Assembly: GCA_030844895.1 (NCBI GenBank) | Contig: JAUTDX010000756.1 | Span: 39,656-103,655 of the forward strand | Source: Ambrosia x helenae | Lineage: Eukaryota > Streptophyta > Magnoliopsida > Asterales > Asteraceae | Direction of reading: 5' to 3' | Length of the DNA: 64,000 bases | Shown: piece after piece, positions 33,555-45,133 of the stretch | How the letters are laid out: each line of letters begins with the position of its first letter | Position numbering within the stretch: the first letter of the stretch is position 1 | Translations under genes and position numbers: made by a program | Notes under the pieces: model-generated | What the model was told of the DNA's origin: nothing | The model's database searches: none | Seen by the model: only the letters and a program-made list of their open reading frames with translations

Positions 33555-34118
33555 TAGGGCTGCAAACGAAACGGACGAATACGAAAAAGGCCTTGTTCGT
33601 ATTCGTTTGTTAAGAAATATATGTGTTCACGAACAGTTCATAAACACTTACCGAACGGGATTTTCTGTTCGTGTTCATTTGTTAAGAAAACGTTCGTGTT
33701 CATGTTCATGTTCATTTGTTAACTTTGTTCATGAACGGGAACAAACACAAACGAACATATATTTAGTTTCGAATAACATCGAATTCACATATATTAAAAC
33801 ATTAAGTAATCCAAACATACTTAGTATTTACCATAATATTGGTAAACATAATAAAGTGGTGTCTCAAAAAGCTAAGTTCACATCTATAGCTGAAGTCTTT
33901 CGAACGATCATAAATGAACGAACATAAATGAACACGTTACCGAACGTTCACGAACATAAACGAACGAACATAACCTATGTTCGTGTTTGTTCTTTTAACT
34001 AAACGAACGAATTTTTTTGTTCGTGTTCGTTCCTTTATTAAACGAACGAACACAAACGAACTTCCCGTCAAACGGTTCATGAACTGTTCGCTGAAAGTTC
34101 AGTTCGTTTGCAGCCCTA
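33555..34118. mobile_element. hAT-type MITE, 564 bp
   Basis: Perfect terminal inverted repeats TAGGGCTGCAAACGAA and complement. An exact 8-bp duplication, CCCACCAC, lies at 33547-33554 and 34119-34126. The interior is dense in TTCGTTTGTT/AACGAACA words on both sides, typical subterminal sites. A 136-codon ORF inside is built from these words and is not a gene. Confidence 0.9.
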
Positions 34119-34126
34119 CCCACCAC

Positions 34127-36400
34127 CCATCTTCTTCCACCTACATTTTTCAGCTACTGTAATCGTATTGCCCCGAAAAAAGAAGCCACCGCAATAGTCA
34201 GTGTTCCGATCTCATCTACAACCCCCAACGCATTTTCATTGTAGCATACAATACGATCACCACTGTGGTTCAGATCTATTCCGACACTCACAATCCCATC
34301 GGTTATTTGTGGTACACCAGTAATAATTACGGTGTGTAGCACTTTGTTCACGGTCCCTCTCTCAGCAGTTACCACTATCCTCGACTGTATACATCTCACC
34401 ACCATAATTGTGCCATACCAAATAACACACACAACATATATACATATAGTGGATAACTAAGATGAAAACCTACTTGAGTTAAAATAAAACCCATGAAAAC
34501 CTAGTATATCAGTCATTTTATAGAATGAAAACCCATTGGAACAGTAAACTGGACAAAACCTTAGCGACGAAAATGGCAGTTATTAAATTTTTTTCACAAT
34601 TGTTACACACATGTGTAAACAAAGATGTCATTTTCGCTTGTGTAACATTTAAACATCAATATTTTTTACGCATATGTAACAATTGCCTACTACTTTTTTT
34701 GTAATAACTATAATAATATATATTATATATAAAAAAGTCGAATGTTTGTTAGGGTTTTCTCAACTCAAGTGAGTTCTTATTTTTCCTTTCTCTCTCTTTA
34801 CACACACACACATAGAAAGAGACAGAGAGATACACACAAACAATGTTACTAGACCACGAAGAGAAGCACTATCAATCAAACAAACTTTTTAATATTTTTC
34901 TTATTATTTTTTAGACGTTGCTAATCTTTCCATAAAAAGTAACAAATATTTAGATCTACCATTTTGGCATCCAATACACGCAAACATGTTAGCTTGACAT
35001 GAGCCAAACTCGTTTAGCTAAATGGGTTCGTGAGTTTGACTTGAAATTGGCCTGAATCCGTAGTACTAAACCCAAACATGCGGATTCCGTGTTATTTTGT
35101 GCCGTTTAAAAATCTACACCCCTAATTTCCATCACTAACAAATCCGGTCGTTTCTTTGTTAGACAAATTTGGGCATTTATGTGTTACTTCTCTTTAACCA
35201 AAACGGGCATGTATTTTACTTGATAACATCCAAATGGTCATTGGTTAGCATTTCACAATAGTTTAAAATGTTCTGAATATGTCTTTGATTTAATACTCTG
35301 ATTAGTGGGGTCCAATTCCAATTGCTACTATGGATCACACTCACTCGTAGAGACATGGGAGGGTAACAAAGTACACAAACGAAATGGTCTTTTCACTAAC
35401 GGAAACATGCAACAATAAGTACAAAAATCGTAAGCTTAAGCTTGTTTCATGTTAAAGTAACAAGATATAAGAACATACGTGAATAATTGATTAAGAGGTA
35501 CAAGATGTAGAGTTTAAAGTCCTTTGCTTAATGGGCTTAGTGAAGGCTTCAAAGACTTTAGGCCTGTTTGACCCATGATTGTTTTCTTAGGGCCTAAGTA
35601 ATAAGCACTACTTATGCTTCTATGTATACCTATATCATGTACTGTGATATTTATTCCTAGCTTAATAAGGTACCTAGTTGCAGTTCATGAACAAGATTCA
35701 TACCATATCCGATCCATGTAAAATTGTCATGTTCCTATTGGCTATTGCTTTTATTTTATGTTTGTTTTACTTGATATTCGGTTCGTTCCTATACACCACT
35801 TGATATCTAACACAAGAAATAGAATACAATATAAAGTATTCAAATAATTTATCATATCTCGCAGACCAAAAGATTCATATTCAAGATTTAGTAAAATATG
35901 TGTACCGTAAAAGTAGAGCCACAATATCCATTTCTTTTTGTGGTAAATCGCAAAGACATAATTGAACATGAGTGACTCATATATCATCTTTTTCGAAATA
36001 TGTGTCGTTTTCCTTGTAAAATTTCAAAGATCAGCAATCACTTCATTTTACTTTTGGTTACTAAGTTTTATACTTTATATATGTACTATATTATATTATA
36101 ATATTATAATACATATCAGTAAACAAAAAAAAGAATTTTATATAAGTTTTATACTTTAAATAATACAACTATTAATACATATTAATATATTATACAATTT
36201 TTTAATTATTAGCTTTTAAACCACCTACCTCTAACTACTTTAAAAAACTCATAAAATTTTCATACCTTAATATTTTATAAAACGAGTACTTTATTATCTA
36301 TATCTATATTCATATATATTAATAAAATAAAGCATTAAAGCTATGATGATGCTAAATGAGATCATCCTTTCCACTTGTGTGTGTCACGTGACAACCTCCT
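34127..36400. other. Mostly AT-rich; one possible Mutator MITE
   Basis: Inverted ends AACCTACTTGAGTTAAAATA (near 34467) and the complement of AACTCAAGTGAGTTCTTATT (near 34759) suggest a ~310-bp MITE, but the duplication is unclear. A 92-codon reverse ORF at 34154-34432 is unidentified. Nothing else is recognised. Confidence 0.4.
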
Positions 36401-36817
36401 TCTTAGAGTGCAGGGAGTGTGGGGAGGGGGGGGGGGGGGGACCTGGCGTGGAAGGGCTTCAAGCCCACGTACACCACCCCGTTCGGGCGTTAGCCCGGGG
36501 GGGGGGGATCCCACCGGCGTGGGGGGAGGGGGCGCAGAGGACTTGGAGGGTGGTGGCGTTTGGGTGTGACTTGCAAGTTGACCGTTTGAAAAAAATAAAA
36601 TAAACCTAATCTAATTAATAGAAGATGACTGTTTGAATTTAAAAAAAAAATTCAAAAAATGACCGTTTGGCCTTCAACGGTAAAAAAATTTTATTTATAA
36701 ATCCAAAATTTTTAATAAACTCCACTCCACATTCCTAAACCATATTCACACCACTCCAAACCTTTCCAACCATTTCTACAACCTCTTTTTTATACAATTC
36801 TTCTTATTTTTATAAAA

Positions 36818-37770
36818 ATGCAACCATACAACCGAGGCTATGACCTGAACAACCCATACAACTACATCGAAAACCCGAATACACCACCGGTTCGCCCGAT
36901 ACAAAACCGTCCAACCCAATTTCAGACACTGTGTCCCGAATAGGCCGTTTTCGCGAGTTACATTAGTGGGCAAACGTATCCCAATTTTCCATTTGACGAT
37001 TCCTCCATTCCTTCACAACCGCAAGCATAACCAAAAGCATATTGTGGGATCATCGTTAGGTAAAAAAACCAAATGGAAGAAGAAATCACAAGAAGAAGAC
37101 GATGGATGAGAAAGTGGTGGCCGTCGCCAACCGGTGAAGTGGACACCCGCCGAAGAGCTTGCCTGAACGCAAGCTTGGATAAGCGAGTCAGAATCCTCGA
37201 CTCAAGGTATTTCTAATAGGTTTCTAAACATAATATATGTTGTTAAAAATATATATTTTTACGTATCCCTAATGACCATTTTTTTTGTAGGAAATAATCA
37301 CCACAGAATTGACTTTTGGATCGAGATAAATAGTTCGTTCCATAAGTTGATGGAACGAGAGTTCTATCGAGCAAACGATAGTCTGTCGTCCAAATGGACC
37401 GAGATAAACAAGGCAATGAATGTGTTCAAGGCACATTATTATAACGCAAGAAACAATCCAAGAAGTGGTGAAACAGACGACGACTACGTCATCAACGCGC
37501 TAAAAGCTTATCGTGACGAGATGGGTATGGAATTCAAGTTTTTGCATTGTTGGGAAGTCGCGAAAAATCACTCAAAATGGTCGTACGTCCCTTCTACAAC
37601 CGATTCGTCAAAAAGGACAAAAACAAGTTCATCTCATAACCGTTCGGTTAGTCGTAAAAATTTGGAGCCGAGTTCGACGAGGAACTGAGTCCCCCACCCG
37701 ATCGAGTTAAGTCAAAAAAGAGGGCGCAAAAATCCACTGCTTCGGGTTCTGGATCGGGTAAAGGTACTTA
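36818..37770 (+). pseudogene. Third Harbinger Myb/SANT-like pseudogene
   Basis: From the ATG at 36818 the frame reads an Asn/Pro-rich N-terminus (NNPYNYIENPNTPPVRPIQ) with in-frame TAG and TAA codons. A frame change leads to VKWTPAEELA, a stop, then TQAWISESE. An intron (about 37217-37290) is followed by an open exon: DFWIEINSSFHKLMEREF, LSSKWTEINKAMNVFKAHY and FKFLHCWEVAKNHSKWSYV. A further frame change reaches a basic Ser/Gly tail. The SANT helices and the WEVAKNHSKW block are typical of Harbinger accessory proteins. A GC-rich hairpin-bearing flank (36410-36560) and GACCGTTTG boxes precede it. Several stops and shifts make it dead. Confidence 0.75.
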
Positions 37771-37981
37771 CACCGGTGAGTTCCCTGCTAGGGTGCAACT
37801 CCAACAGTGCTCTGTCATCAACGGTTATTTTACATTAATTTATCTTAAAAGAACAACCCCTTTGTTACATTACTTAACCCATCAACTAACTTTATACATT
37901 ATTCTGTTTGCAGCACGTTGAAGTTTGGACGGTAAGCCTCATGCGTCTTAGACAAGCAAAGCTTCTAAAAAATCCAGGTTC

Positions 37982-38535
37982 ATGACTACGCTGGACAATC
38001 TTACCCCCGCCTTCTATGATGAAATGAAAGTGCAAGATTCTTTACCTGCCCTCCAGATGGCAGGAAGAATGGACCCGTACCCTCCATTTTGGGAGGTTGA
38101 CTATGTTTATCTTCCTTTATCGATAGGGGTTGGAGACTGGCTTCTTATCCGAATTGATATGCGAACGATGGTCATCACACTGTAATGGACTGATAAGAGA
38201 TGGAGAAATAAATAGAGTAAAACAGTTGCTCGCTATATGGAGATGGTAACCCTTTTTTTGGATGGTTTCTTGACCTTATTCGTTACTGGAAAAATTCCAA
38301 GCATTTCCAAAAATGTGACATTTCTGTTGGTTTGGTTGAATTAGATGTGCCCCAAGACAACGGTAACATTGCCAATGCAGGTGTCCTTGTTTGTATGCTG
38401 ATGGAAAATCTTGTGAAAAACAAATCAGTGAGGTTAGAAATGGACGTGGAAGAGGCTTGTGTGAATTATCGACGCTACATGGCTGACGAGCTTTACAAAT
38501 GGCGTTGTCTCGCAAGTTCTAGTCATGTTAAATGA
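37982..38535 (+). pseudogene. Ulp1/SENP-type (C48) cysteine protease remnant
   Basis: Two frames continue one domain. The first has PFWEVDYVYLPLSIGVGDWLLIRIDMRT, the second VELDVPQDNGNIANAGVLVCMLMENLV. They match the catalytic region of Ulp1-like proteases carried by plant transposons such as Mutator- and CACTA-type elements. Family members have His-Trp where this has Asp-Trp, and an Asp-Cys-Gly core where this has Asn-Ala-Gly. Both catalytic His and Cys are therefore lost, on top of a frameshift. It is a dead copy. It lies between the Harbinger pseudogene and a ~190-bp satellite. Confidence 0.72.
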
Positions 38536-38672
38536 TTATGGTCAATTACTTTAGTGTTTCTGTTGTTATTTTTTAATTCTGTTTAGCGGTTGTTCTGAAT
38601 GTTTTGGTTGGTGTTTACATTAATAAAAAGGCCTTCATCATGTTTCGCAACCTTATTCATAAAGTAAAAGAC

Positions 38673-39464
38673 AAAGGCTTTTCCAACGTGTTGAAAATGC
38701 CCCATGGGCCATTTTCGGGCCTCTTTATCAACACACCCGACATCCCGGAACGGTCACCGGGACGGTCAACGCGTTGTCCTCAGGTGATATATCACCGCCC
38801 ATGAAAAATCTGGCCCTAAAAATATCCAGATCACATCATTCTATCCTTGACAAAAACGGTGAAAAGGCTTTTTCAACGTGTTGAAAATGCCCTGGGGGCC
38901 GTTTTCGGGCCTCATTATCAATGCACCCGACATCCCGACACGGTGCCGGAACGGTCAACGCGTTGTCCTCCGATGATATATCACCGCCCATGAAAAGTCT
39001 GGCCCTAAAAATATCCACATAACATCATTCTATCCCCGACAAAAACGGTGAAAAGGCTTTTCTAACGTGTTGAAAATCCCCCGGGGGGCCGTTTTCGGGC
39101 CTCTTTATCAACGCACCCGACATCCCGGCACAGTCGTCGCGACGTTCAATGCTTTGTCCTCCGGCGATATATCACCGCCCACGAAAAATCTGGCCCTAAA
39201 AATATGCAGATCACATCATTCTCTCCCCGACAAAAACGGTGAAAAGGCTTTTCCAGCGTGTTGAAAATGCCCCGGGGCAATTTTCGGGCCCCTTTATCAA
39301 CGCACCCGGCATCCCGGCATGATCATCGGGACGGTCAACGTGTTGTCGTCAGGCGATATATCACTGCCCACGAAAAATCTAGACCTAAAAATATCCGGAT
39401 CACATCATTCTATCCCCGGCAAAAATGGTGAAAAGGCTTTTCCAACATGTTGAAAATGCCCTGG
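38673..39464. repeat. ~190-bp satellite, four units plus a partial
   Basis: Units start at AAAGGCTT at 38673, 38863, 39052, 39243 and 39432 (periods 190, 189, 191 and 189). Each has TTGAAAATGCCC, a TTTTCGGGCCTC block, CACCCGACATCCCGG and TGATATATCACCGCCCA. Units differ at roughly a tenth of positions. The final unit stops after about 33 bp. No gene is supported in it. Confidence 0.92.
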
Positions 39465-39479
39465 GTGCTCATTGTAGCA

Positions 39480-41060
39480 ATGTTACATTTGCTAAGAGAC
39501 ATCTATAACATGGAAGTGGTTATTATTTTTTTATTAAATACAATGATTAAATTACAACATAAAACTACAAATAATCACAATGATGGACATATACATACAA
39601 CTCAAATAAAATCCAAATATTAATATTACATCAAACTCATATTTTTTGATTAAATACAAAGATTACATTAAAGTGTCTTCCCTACGCCGCTGACGACGTG
39701 AGTTTAAGTAGCAGATGTAATATCGATCCAAAAGATCAAAGTGAGCAACAGTGTGCTTTTTCCAAAGATAAAAAACGTTGCCGCCTGTGTAAATTCTTTA
39801 ATGTTTTTCCCAGGCCGTTGACAACGTTGTTGAAAATAGAAGATAAAAAATAACACGTGAAAGTAAGTAGTAGATATAACATTGATCCAACGTAGGAGTA
39901 GACAAACATGATGACAGGGGGAATCCGGTCTCGAAAATCTAGACCAAAAATACTTAAAATAAAAGACAAACGAAGTGAAGAGACCCCATTCCTATCCATG
40001 GCTTCAGAATATGAAGGACAGGTTTGTTATCTCTCCATTAACTCTCCATGACATAGACCTGGGAGGCACGCCACAGCTCCAATATTATTAAATTTCCTAG
40101 CAGATGTAACATCGATCCAATGAGCACAACAGTGTACTTTTTCCGAGAACACCAATTCCATGTTTTTAATGGTTGGCTCGAAGTTGCTCAGTGAGGTTGA
40201 AAATTTCACAGAAGAAACATCACATGGTTGCAACCGGGGATGGCGTGGCATGGTGAACCGGTTTGGTACGAGAGCACTATCAAATACAGTCACGGGCTTC
40301 TTCATACAAAATCCGAAGGACAAACGGAGTGAATAGAGCACTTTCCCTTCCATGGATTCAGAATTTCGAAGGAAAAGTTTGTTATCTCTATGCAGATGTA
40401 ATATCGATCCAATGAGCACCACTGACGTTGCAAAATCATCTAAAGATTTTGGCCGGATGTACAAGCCTGAAGCTGCAGAATTTTCCCTTCAACAAGGCCA
40501 TGTGCGCAGAAGCCGAAGCACCCCATTAAACACATAGCACAACCCCTCCACTTCAGTGGTGCCAGCTCGAGAATTTTCCTGGATATAGTCATTGACGGAA
40601 TGGAAAAAGGAGGCTGGATGGGTTTTGATACAACCTTGATCCTCCCTGCATCCCACCACCACTGCTATTATCGATGGAAAGACGAAGTGAGGAGAGCACA
40701 ATCCCTTCCATGAATTCAGAATCCCAAGGACAGGTTTGTTATCTCCATGCAGATGTAACATCGATCCAATGAAATCCGCATTCGCAGATTGCGGAATACC
40801 GATGGGTCGTAGTTGTTCACTGAGGTTGAAGATTTGAGCAACCCACCAACTCCATATTATAGGAGTTCCTTGCAGATGTAACGTCGATCCAAACCAAGCG
40901 CAGAAAAGATGAAACCAAAATATCACCGAAGCACATCCCAGCTCGACAATTTGCCGGGATATAGTCGAATTTGCTGGGATACAGCCACTCCTCTTCAGTG
41001 GTGCCAACTGGCCACTTCACACATAGCACATCCCATCCTCCTTGCATCCGCCAGCACTGC
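39480..41060. repeat. Diverged ~355-bp repeats with recurring GCAGATGTAACATCGATCCAA
   Basis: A block with TTCAGAAT..GAAGGACAGGTTTGTTATCT recurs at about 39996, 40352 and 40708, a period of ~355 bp. The 21-bp word around GATGTAACATCGATCC appears six times (near 39713, 39870, 40094, 40392, 40749 and 40874). A second word, CACTTCAGTGGTGCCA, occurs at 40548 and 40989. Reverse ORFs of 145 and 172 codons run through the block and share an IGSMLHLHGDNK unit. They have no recognised domain and are probably repeat-derived. Confidence 0.7.
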
Positions 41061-41394
41061 TACTGCCCTGGAAATAGTCCAGTCGGCCAGTCAAAAAAGG
41101 AAGCCAAAGGGACTTTGAAATTAATATATTTGAAATTACATGACCAGATTACCATTTAACACGTGTTACTCCATGTGCAGATTACCAGCAACAATAAAAA
41201 ACCGTAGCCTCCATACAACCTTTCTAAAAGTTGTCGAACGCAACCATTTCTTCTTCTTCTTCTTCATATACCAGGTATAAGAACACGTTGTATGGAAAAC
41301 AATCAAAAAGCATGGAAAAGGATGTATATTTAGAGCATGTGTGGGAAAATTGTCTAGGTGTGAGGTGCAAGTCGATGATGAACGATATATGTTG

Positions 41395-41397
<3 letters not shown>

Positions 41398-41455
<58 letters not shown>
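41398..41455. repeat. (TA)n microsatellite, about 29 units
   Basis: An uninterrupted TA run of about 58 bp, just before the hairpin array. It produces false Tyr-Ile ORFs. Confidence 0.95.
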
Positions 41456-41461
<6 letters not shown>

Positions 41462-41476
41462 TCGGACGATGGTTAT

Positions 41477-41733
41477 CAAGGTCACTATTTCAATACAAGA
41501 CCTTGTATCAAGGTCGCTATTCCAATGCAAGACCTTGTATCAAGGTCGCTATTCCCATGCAAGACCCTAAAAAACAAAATGAAGGTCGCTGAACCAATAT
41601 GCGACCTTCATAATAAAAAAAATCAAGATCGCTGATCGAATTTGAGACCTTGAATTAATTCATTTGAAGGTCGCCGATCGAGATCGAGACCTTGAAATTC
41701 TTTATTGAAGGTCGCTGATCGAATCAACGACCT
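41477..41733. repeat. Array of seven short hairpins (GGTCGC...GACCTT)
   Basis: Seven units of 27-29 bp lie at 41477, 41509, 41541, 41581, 41624, 41666 and 41707. Each is an imperfect inverted repeat opening AAGGTCGCT and closing GAGACCTTG or GCGACCTTC. Spacers are 3, 3, 13, 14, 13 and 12 bp. Later units share a GATCGA core. No protein frame is conserved. The units look like repeated binding sites or foldback terminal repeats of an unknown element. Confidence 0.82.
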
Positions 41734-42140
41734 ACCCATATTCATAAAGTTTTCCATGCAACCCCTATAAACACTCATACAACTTGAAAATCACCTACTA
41801 ATGAAAAAAAATCCGCTTTCTAACCACGGGCTAGAAAACGTTTTTCTTTGTTGAATAAATTTGGCACTCTTTTCTGTTAAAAAAAAGACTAATAGTAATG
41901 ATTATTTATTTAAGATTTTGACTGATTCGGAAATTACAAAATATAGGTCAATAGTGTATCACCTCACAATTTTTTAAATGTCTGCTTTCTGTCTTTACAC
42001 AAGACAAAATAATCTACATTTCTAAAGTTTTTCATATATGTCTCACCTACCCTCTTTTATATTGATAATTTGATACACTCAGATTATATTATATATACAC
42101 ATAGTCTGTGCAACTAATCACTTATAAGATCCATAGAAGA

Positions 42141-43469
42141 AAGATGAAGGAAGATATAGCCAAGTGACCGTTTCTGTGCCGATCAAAGACTTATGGAAGG
42201 CAATGGCGAGTGACAATAGGCATGTCGTGCCTAAGGTTTTACCGGATATTGTGGCAGAAGTCGAGTTGCTTGAAGGTGATGGTGGCTATGGAAGCTTGTT
42301 GCTATTCAAATTCTGCCCCGGTAAGTCTTTACTCCATGTTCGGATTGTGCTTTTTTATATATAAATCATTGGTGATAATACAGAGCGAAAGCAATAATAA
42401 TAGAAATGGTCTAAGTGGAAATTGAAATAGTATCAAGTGCCTAGACTATTATATCATACCATATTTTATATGTACATATAAATTTGGCATGACCATTCAA
42501 TTTTAGATAACTGAAATTTACTTCATTAAAATTGCTAAATAAATACCATTTAGTCTAAGAGGGTGTTTGGGATTGAGTTTGAAAATGCAAAAGTTCTTTT
42601 GGTCAGAAGTGCTTATTGGCTTATGACTTTTTTAAAACGAGTTTTAAAAAAAGTGTTTAGATTAGCTTTTGGGATGAGAAACGTCAAAAAGTCAATAGAT
42701 TGTCTTTTTTTAAGTGTTTCGCTTAACTTGCTTAACTTATTGTGAATATTGGTTGTATGGGTGGTAGATTTGTATTTTTTTTCCAAAAGCCAAAAGCCAG
42801 GATTTCTAACTTCTCAAAACAACTTTTCCACCCTTAAAAGCCAAAAGTCAAAACAGAACGTACTTTTGGGTTACACAAACAGCTTATTGGCTTCTTGGAA
42901 AAGCCAATAAGTCGTTTTGAAACTCAATCCCAAGCACCCTCTAATGCTGGGGCCCAAGATGATGAAATTTGGGCGTGTCAGTTGAGACAAAGCACCATCT
43001 TGTGTGTCAATTACTTAGGGGCCCCGGCCTGTAAGACACGACCCAACGTATGCCCTTTCTATGTTGGCCGGGTCTTTTTTCTCTCTCATCCGCATATGTT
43101 AAATTGCTACAAATATGAGTCTGCTAGCTCTTAGATCAACTCTAACGACTTGTTCCTTTGCGTGTGCGGTGTGTGGTGTGTGTTAGGTGTAGTAAATGTG
43201 AGCTACCAATTAGAGAAAATTGTGGAGTATGATGAGTCGAAGTATCAGATCGCTCTTGAAATACTAGAAGGAGGGCATTTGGATCATGGGTTTACTGCAT
43301 ACACGACTGCCTTTAAGTTAACTCAAGTATCAGAAGCCGAGACGCTGATCGACATCAAGGTTTTGTACGAGACGAAACCAGATCATAATCATATTCCAGG
43401 AGAGACTATAAAGCAACATTCCGTTACATCAATAGTCTTGAGAAATATATGTTGAAAAGTCTATCCTAA
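42141..43469 (+). pseudogene. Bet v 1 family (norcoclaurine synthase-like) pseudogene, copy 1
   Basis: Exon 1 (to 42320, donor GTAAGT) reads SQVTVSVPIKDLWKAMASD, then VVPKVLPDIVAEVELLEGD and GYGSLLLFKFCPG. Exon 2 (from 43187) reads VSYQLEKIVEYDESKYQIAL, EGGHLDHGFTAYTTAFKLTQ and ETLIDIKVLYETKPDHNH. These match PR-10/Bet v 1 proteins of the norcoclaurine synthase-like or phytohormone-binding group, small cytosolic ligand-binding proteins of about 155 residues with one intron here. The start ATG is out of frame by one base near 42144. Near 43413 another shift ends the protein early; the other frame reads YINSLEKYMLKS, the expected C-terminal helix. The intron holds a Tourist MITE. A second copy lies downstream. 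Confidence 0.82.
42559..42941. mobile_element. Tourist-type MITE in the Bet v 1 intron, 383 bp
   Basis: Terminal inverted repeats GAGGGTGTTTGGGATTGAG and the complement of CTCAATCCCAAGCACCCTC. TAA duplications at 42556-42558 and 42942-42944. A truncated relative lies at 32616-32779. Confidence 0.88.
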
Positions 43470-43479
43470 TTGTATTTTG

Positions 43480-44260
43480 TCTAACCGCAAACATTTTCAA
43501 GTTGCCACTTGATCATTTAATAAACTGTTCTTCTATAGATGATCACTTTATTACCCTACTGAAACTATCCCACACACTATGTTCATTCAATCTATGTAAT
43601 ATATTGTCCATTGGCTTTCTTTTTTAAATAACTGATTTTAAACTATACTCTTTGTTGATCATACGGAGTTATCATCACAAACGGAGTCACACGTTGATTA
43701 AAGGGCCAAGTTTAAAAAGAATTAACATGCGCTTTGTCTGGAGTTATGAGATCTATATATAAGTGACGGACAGAAATGTCCAAACAGGCCGGATCATGTA
43801 ACAAATTACAAATGCCATAGATCGCTGGCCGCTACCCTTGTATCCACATTTTTTTTTTTTAACGGCTAATTTTTTACACTTTTAGCTTCTTTTCTTTCCC
43901 CTTTTTTTCACTTTTCCATATTTATTGGAAAAACAAGAACCTAGGTTACTTTTGTGTCAAAGGTGTTTTACGTATGTTTTTTTTTCTGTTCAAAGGTCCC
44001 GAGGCAACGCGTGGGTACTAAAATCTATAGCAATTATTTTATTGTCTTTTGTGTCAGAGGTGTTTTACGTATGCTTTTTTGTTTGGTTTAAACGGTATCG
44101 GCATAACACATGCGGTACTAGTTCCATTTAATCTCTATATGATTATCACTTCCACGGATTTCGCTATATAGTACATTTCTAACGTCCTAATAATAATATA
44201 TTGATTTTTAGTATCAGCAAACATATAAATATTTCTACTTATACGATCAAAAGATGCTTA
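43480..44260. other. Spacer between Bet v 1 copies; ~95-bp direct repeat
   Basis: AT-rich. A segment with TTTTGTGTCAAAGGTGTTTTACGTATG occurs near 43951 and again near 44047, each followed by similar sequence; the 68-codon ORF over it is a product of the repeat. A T-run with TTAACGGCTAA near 43855 resembles the SINE tail. Confidence 0.5.
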
Positions 44261-44419
44261 GACAAATTTTAAATGACTGCTTTCTGTCCTATACAAGAAA
44301 AGATTCTAGATTTCTAAATTTTATTATATCTTCTCACCTGCCTCCTTTTATATTCATATAAACAAACAGATTAACGTACTCTACTCAACTAACCACTTAC
44401 TACATCTAGAGGAAGATAT

Positions 44420-45125
44420 TTGTAATTTGTTCGGAAAATGCTCACTTGATTTTCTGCTCGGTTCTAAACGAGCTGATCAACTTGGTTCGGTTTGTAAACG
44501 AGCCAAGCACAAGCAAAGGTCCGCTCGGCTTGGTTTAGCTCGATATAATTTTTATTAATTTATTATATATATATATAATTATATATATACACGCATTAAT
44601 TACAGTTACATTTATAGTTTTATACATACCACTCTATTGGGTTTGGCTCGATAAATACATATATACAATTATATTTATAGTTACTAGCCTAGTCAACCCA
44701 ATGATAACTTAACACTAAACTTAATTGTAAAACCCTAAGTCGTGAAAAGACATGCTTGACTTTCTATTCCCATTATTTGTCCGCCATCAATCGTCTCCTG
44801 CTATCAACCTAGGCCACAATGCGACAATTGTTCTCTGTAGTATGCTCATCGCCTCACCGGCCTCAATCTGAGCCTCATTCTCGGACAACGGACATCAGAT
44901 CATCCTCGGACGGTCGAACCTCAATTATCACTAGGTAGCGAGAACATTAAAGGAAACATCCCAAATTTATGGTTGCCCGAAAAACTCGTCGCTCGCTCGA
45001 AAAAATATGTGCTCAAAAAATGCTCGCTCAGCTGTAAACGAGCCGATCGGCTCGGTTCGGTTTGTAAATGAGCCAAGCAGAGCAAAGGTCCACCCGATTC
45101 GACTCGGCTCCTGAAGAACCCTAGC
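44420..45125. mobile_element. ~700-bp insertion between promoter and exon of Bet v 1 copy 2
   Basis: Sequence left of 44420 matches the upstream region of copy 1 (CTGCTTTCTGTC ... GGAAGATAT). Sequence right of 45125 resumes the exon (TATATAGTCCAAATGACCG). Between lie two direct ~70-bp copies of a TAAACGAGC ... GGTTCGGTTTGTAAACGAGCC unit, near 44470 and 45034, around AT-rich DNA. The GAGCC/GGCTC-rich ends suggest a hAT-type MITE, but inverted ends and duplication were not defined. Confidence 0.55.
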
Positions 45126-45133
45126 TATATAGT

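Noticed and set aside
33517..33927. 136-codon forward ORF
   Set aside because: It lies almost wholly in a hAT MITE and is made of its TTCGTTTGTT-type subterminal words.
34154..34432. 92-codon reverse ORF between MITEs
   Set aside because: The composition is plausible, but no family, splice partner or regulatory signal could be identified. A database search would decide.
40027..41007. Reverse ORFs of 145 and 172 codons as host genes
   Set aside because: They share a repeated IGSMLHLHGDNK-like unit because they cover the diverged 355-bp repeat block; no known domain.
41166..41592. ORFs with Tyr-Ile repeats on both strands
   Set aside because: They are the TA microsatellite read as codons.
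41477..41733. CRISPR-like array
   Set aside because: Units are internally palindromic and diverged, spacers are too short (3-14 bp), and the DNA is plant nuclear sequence.
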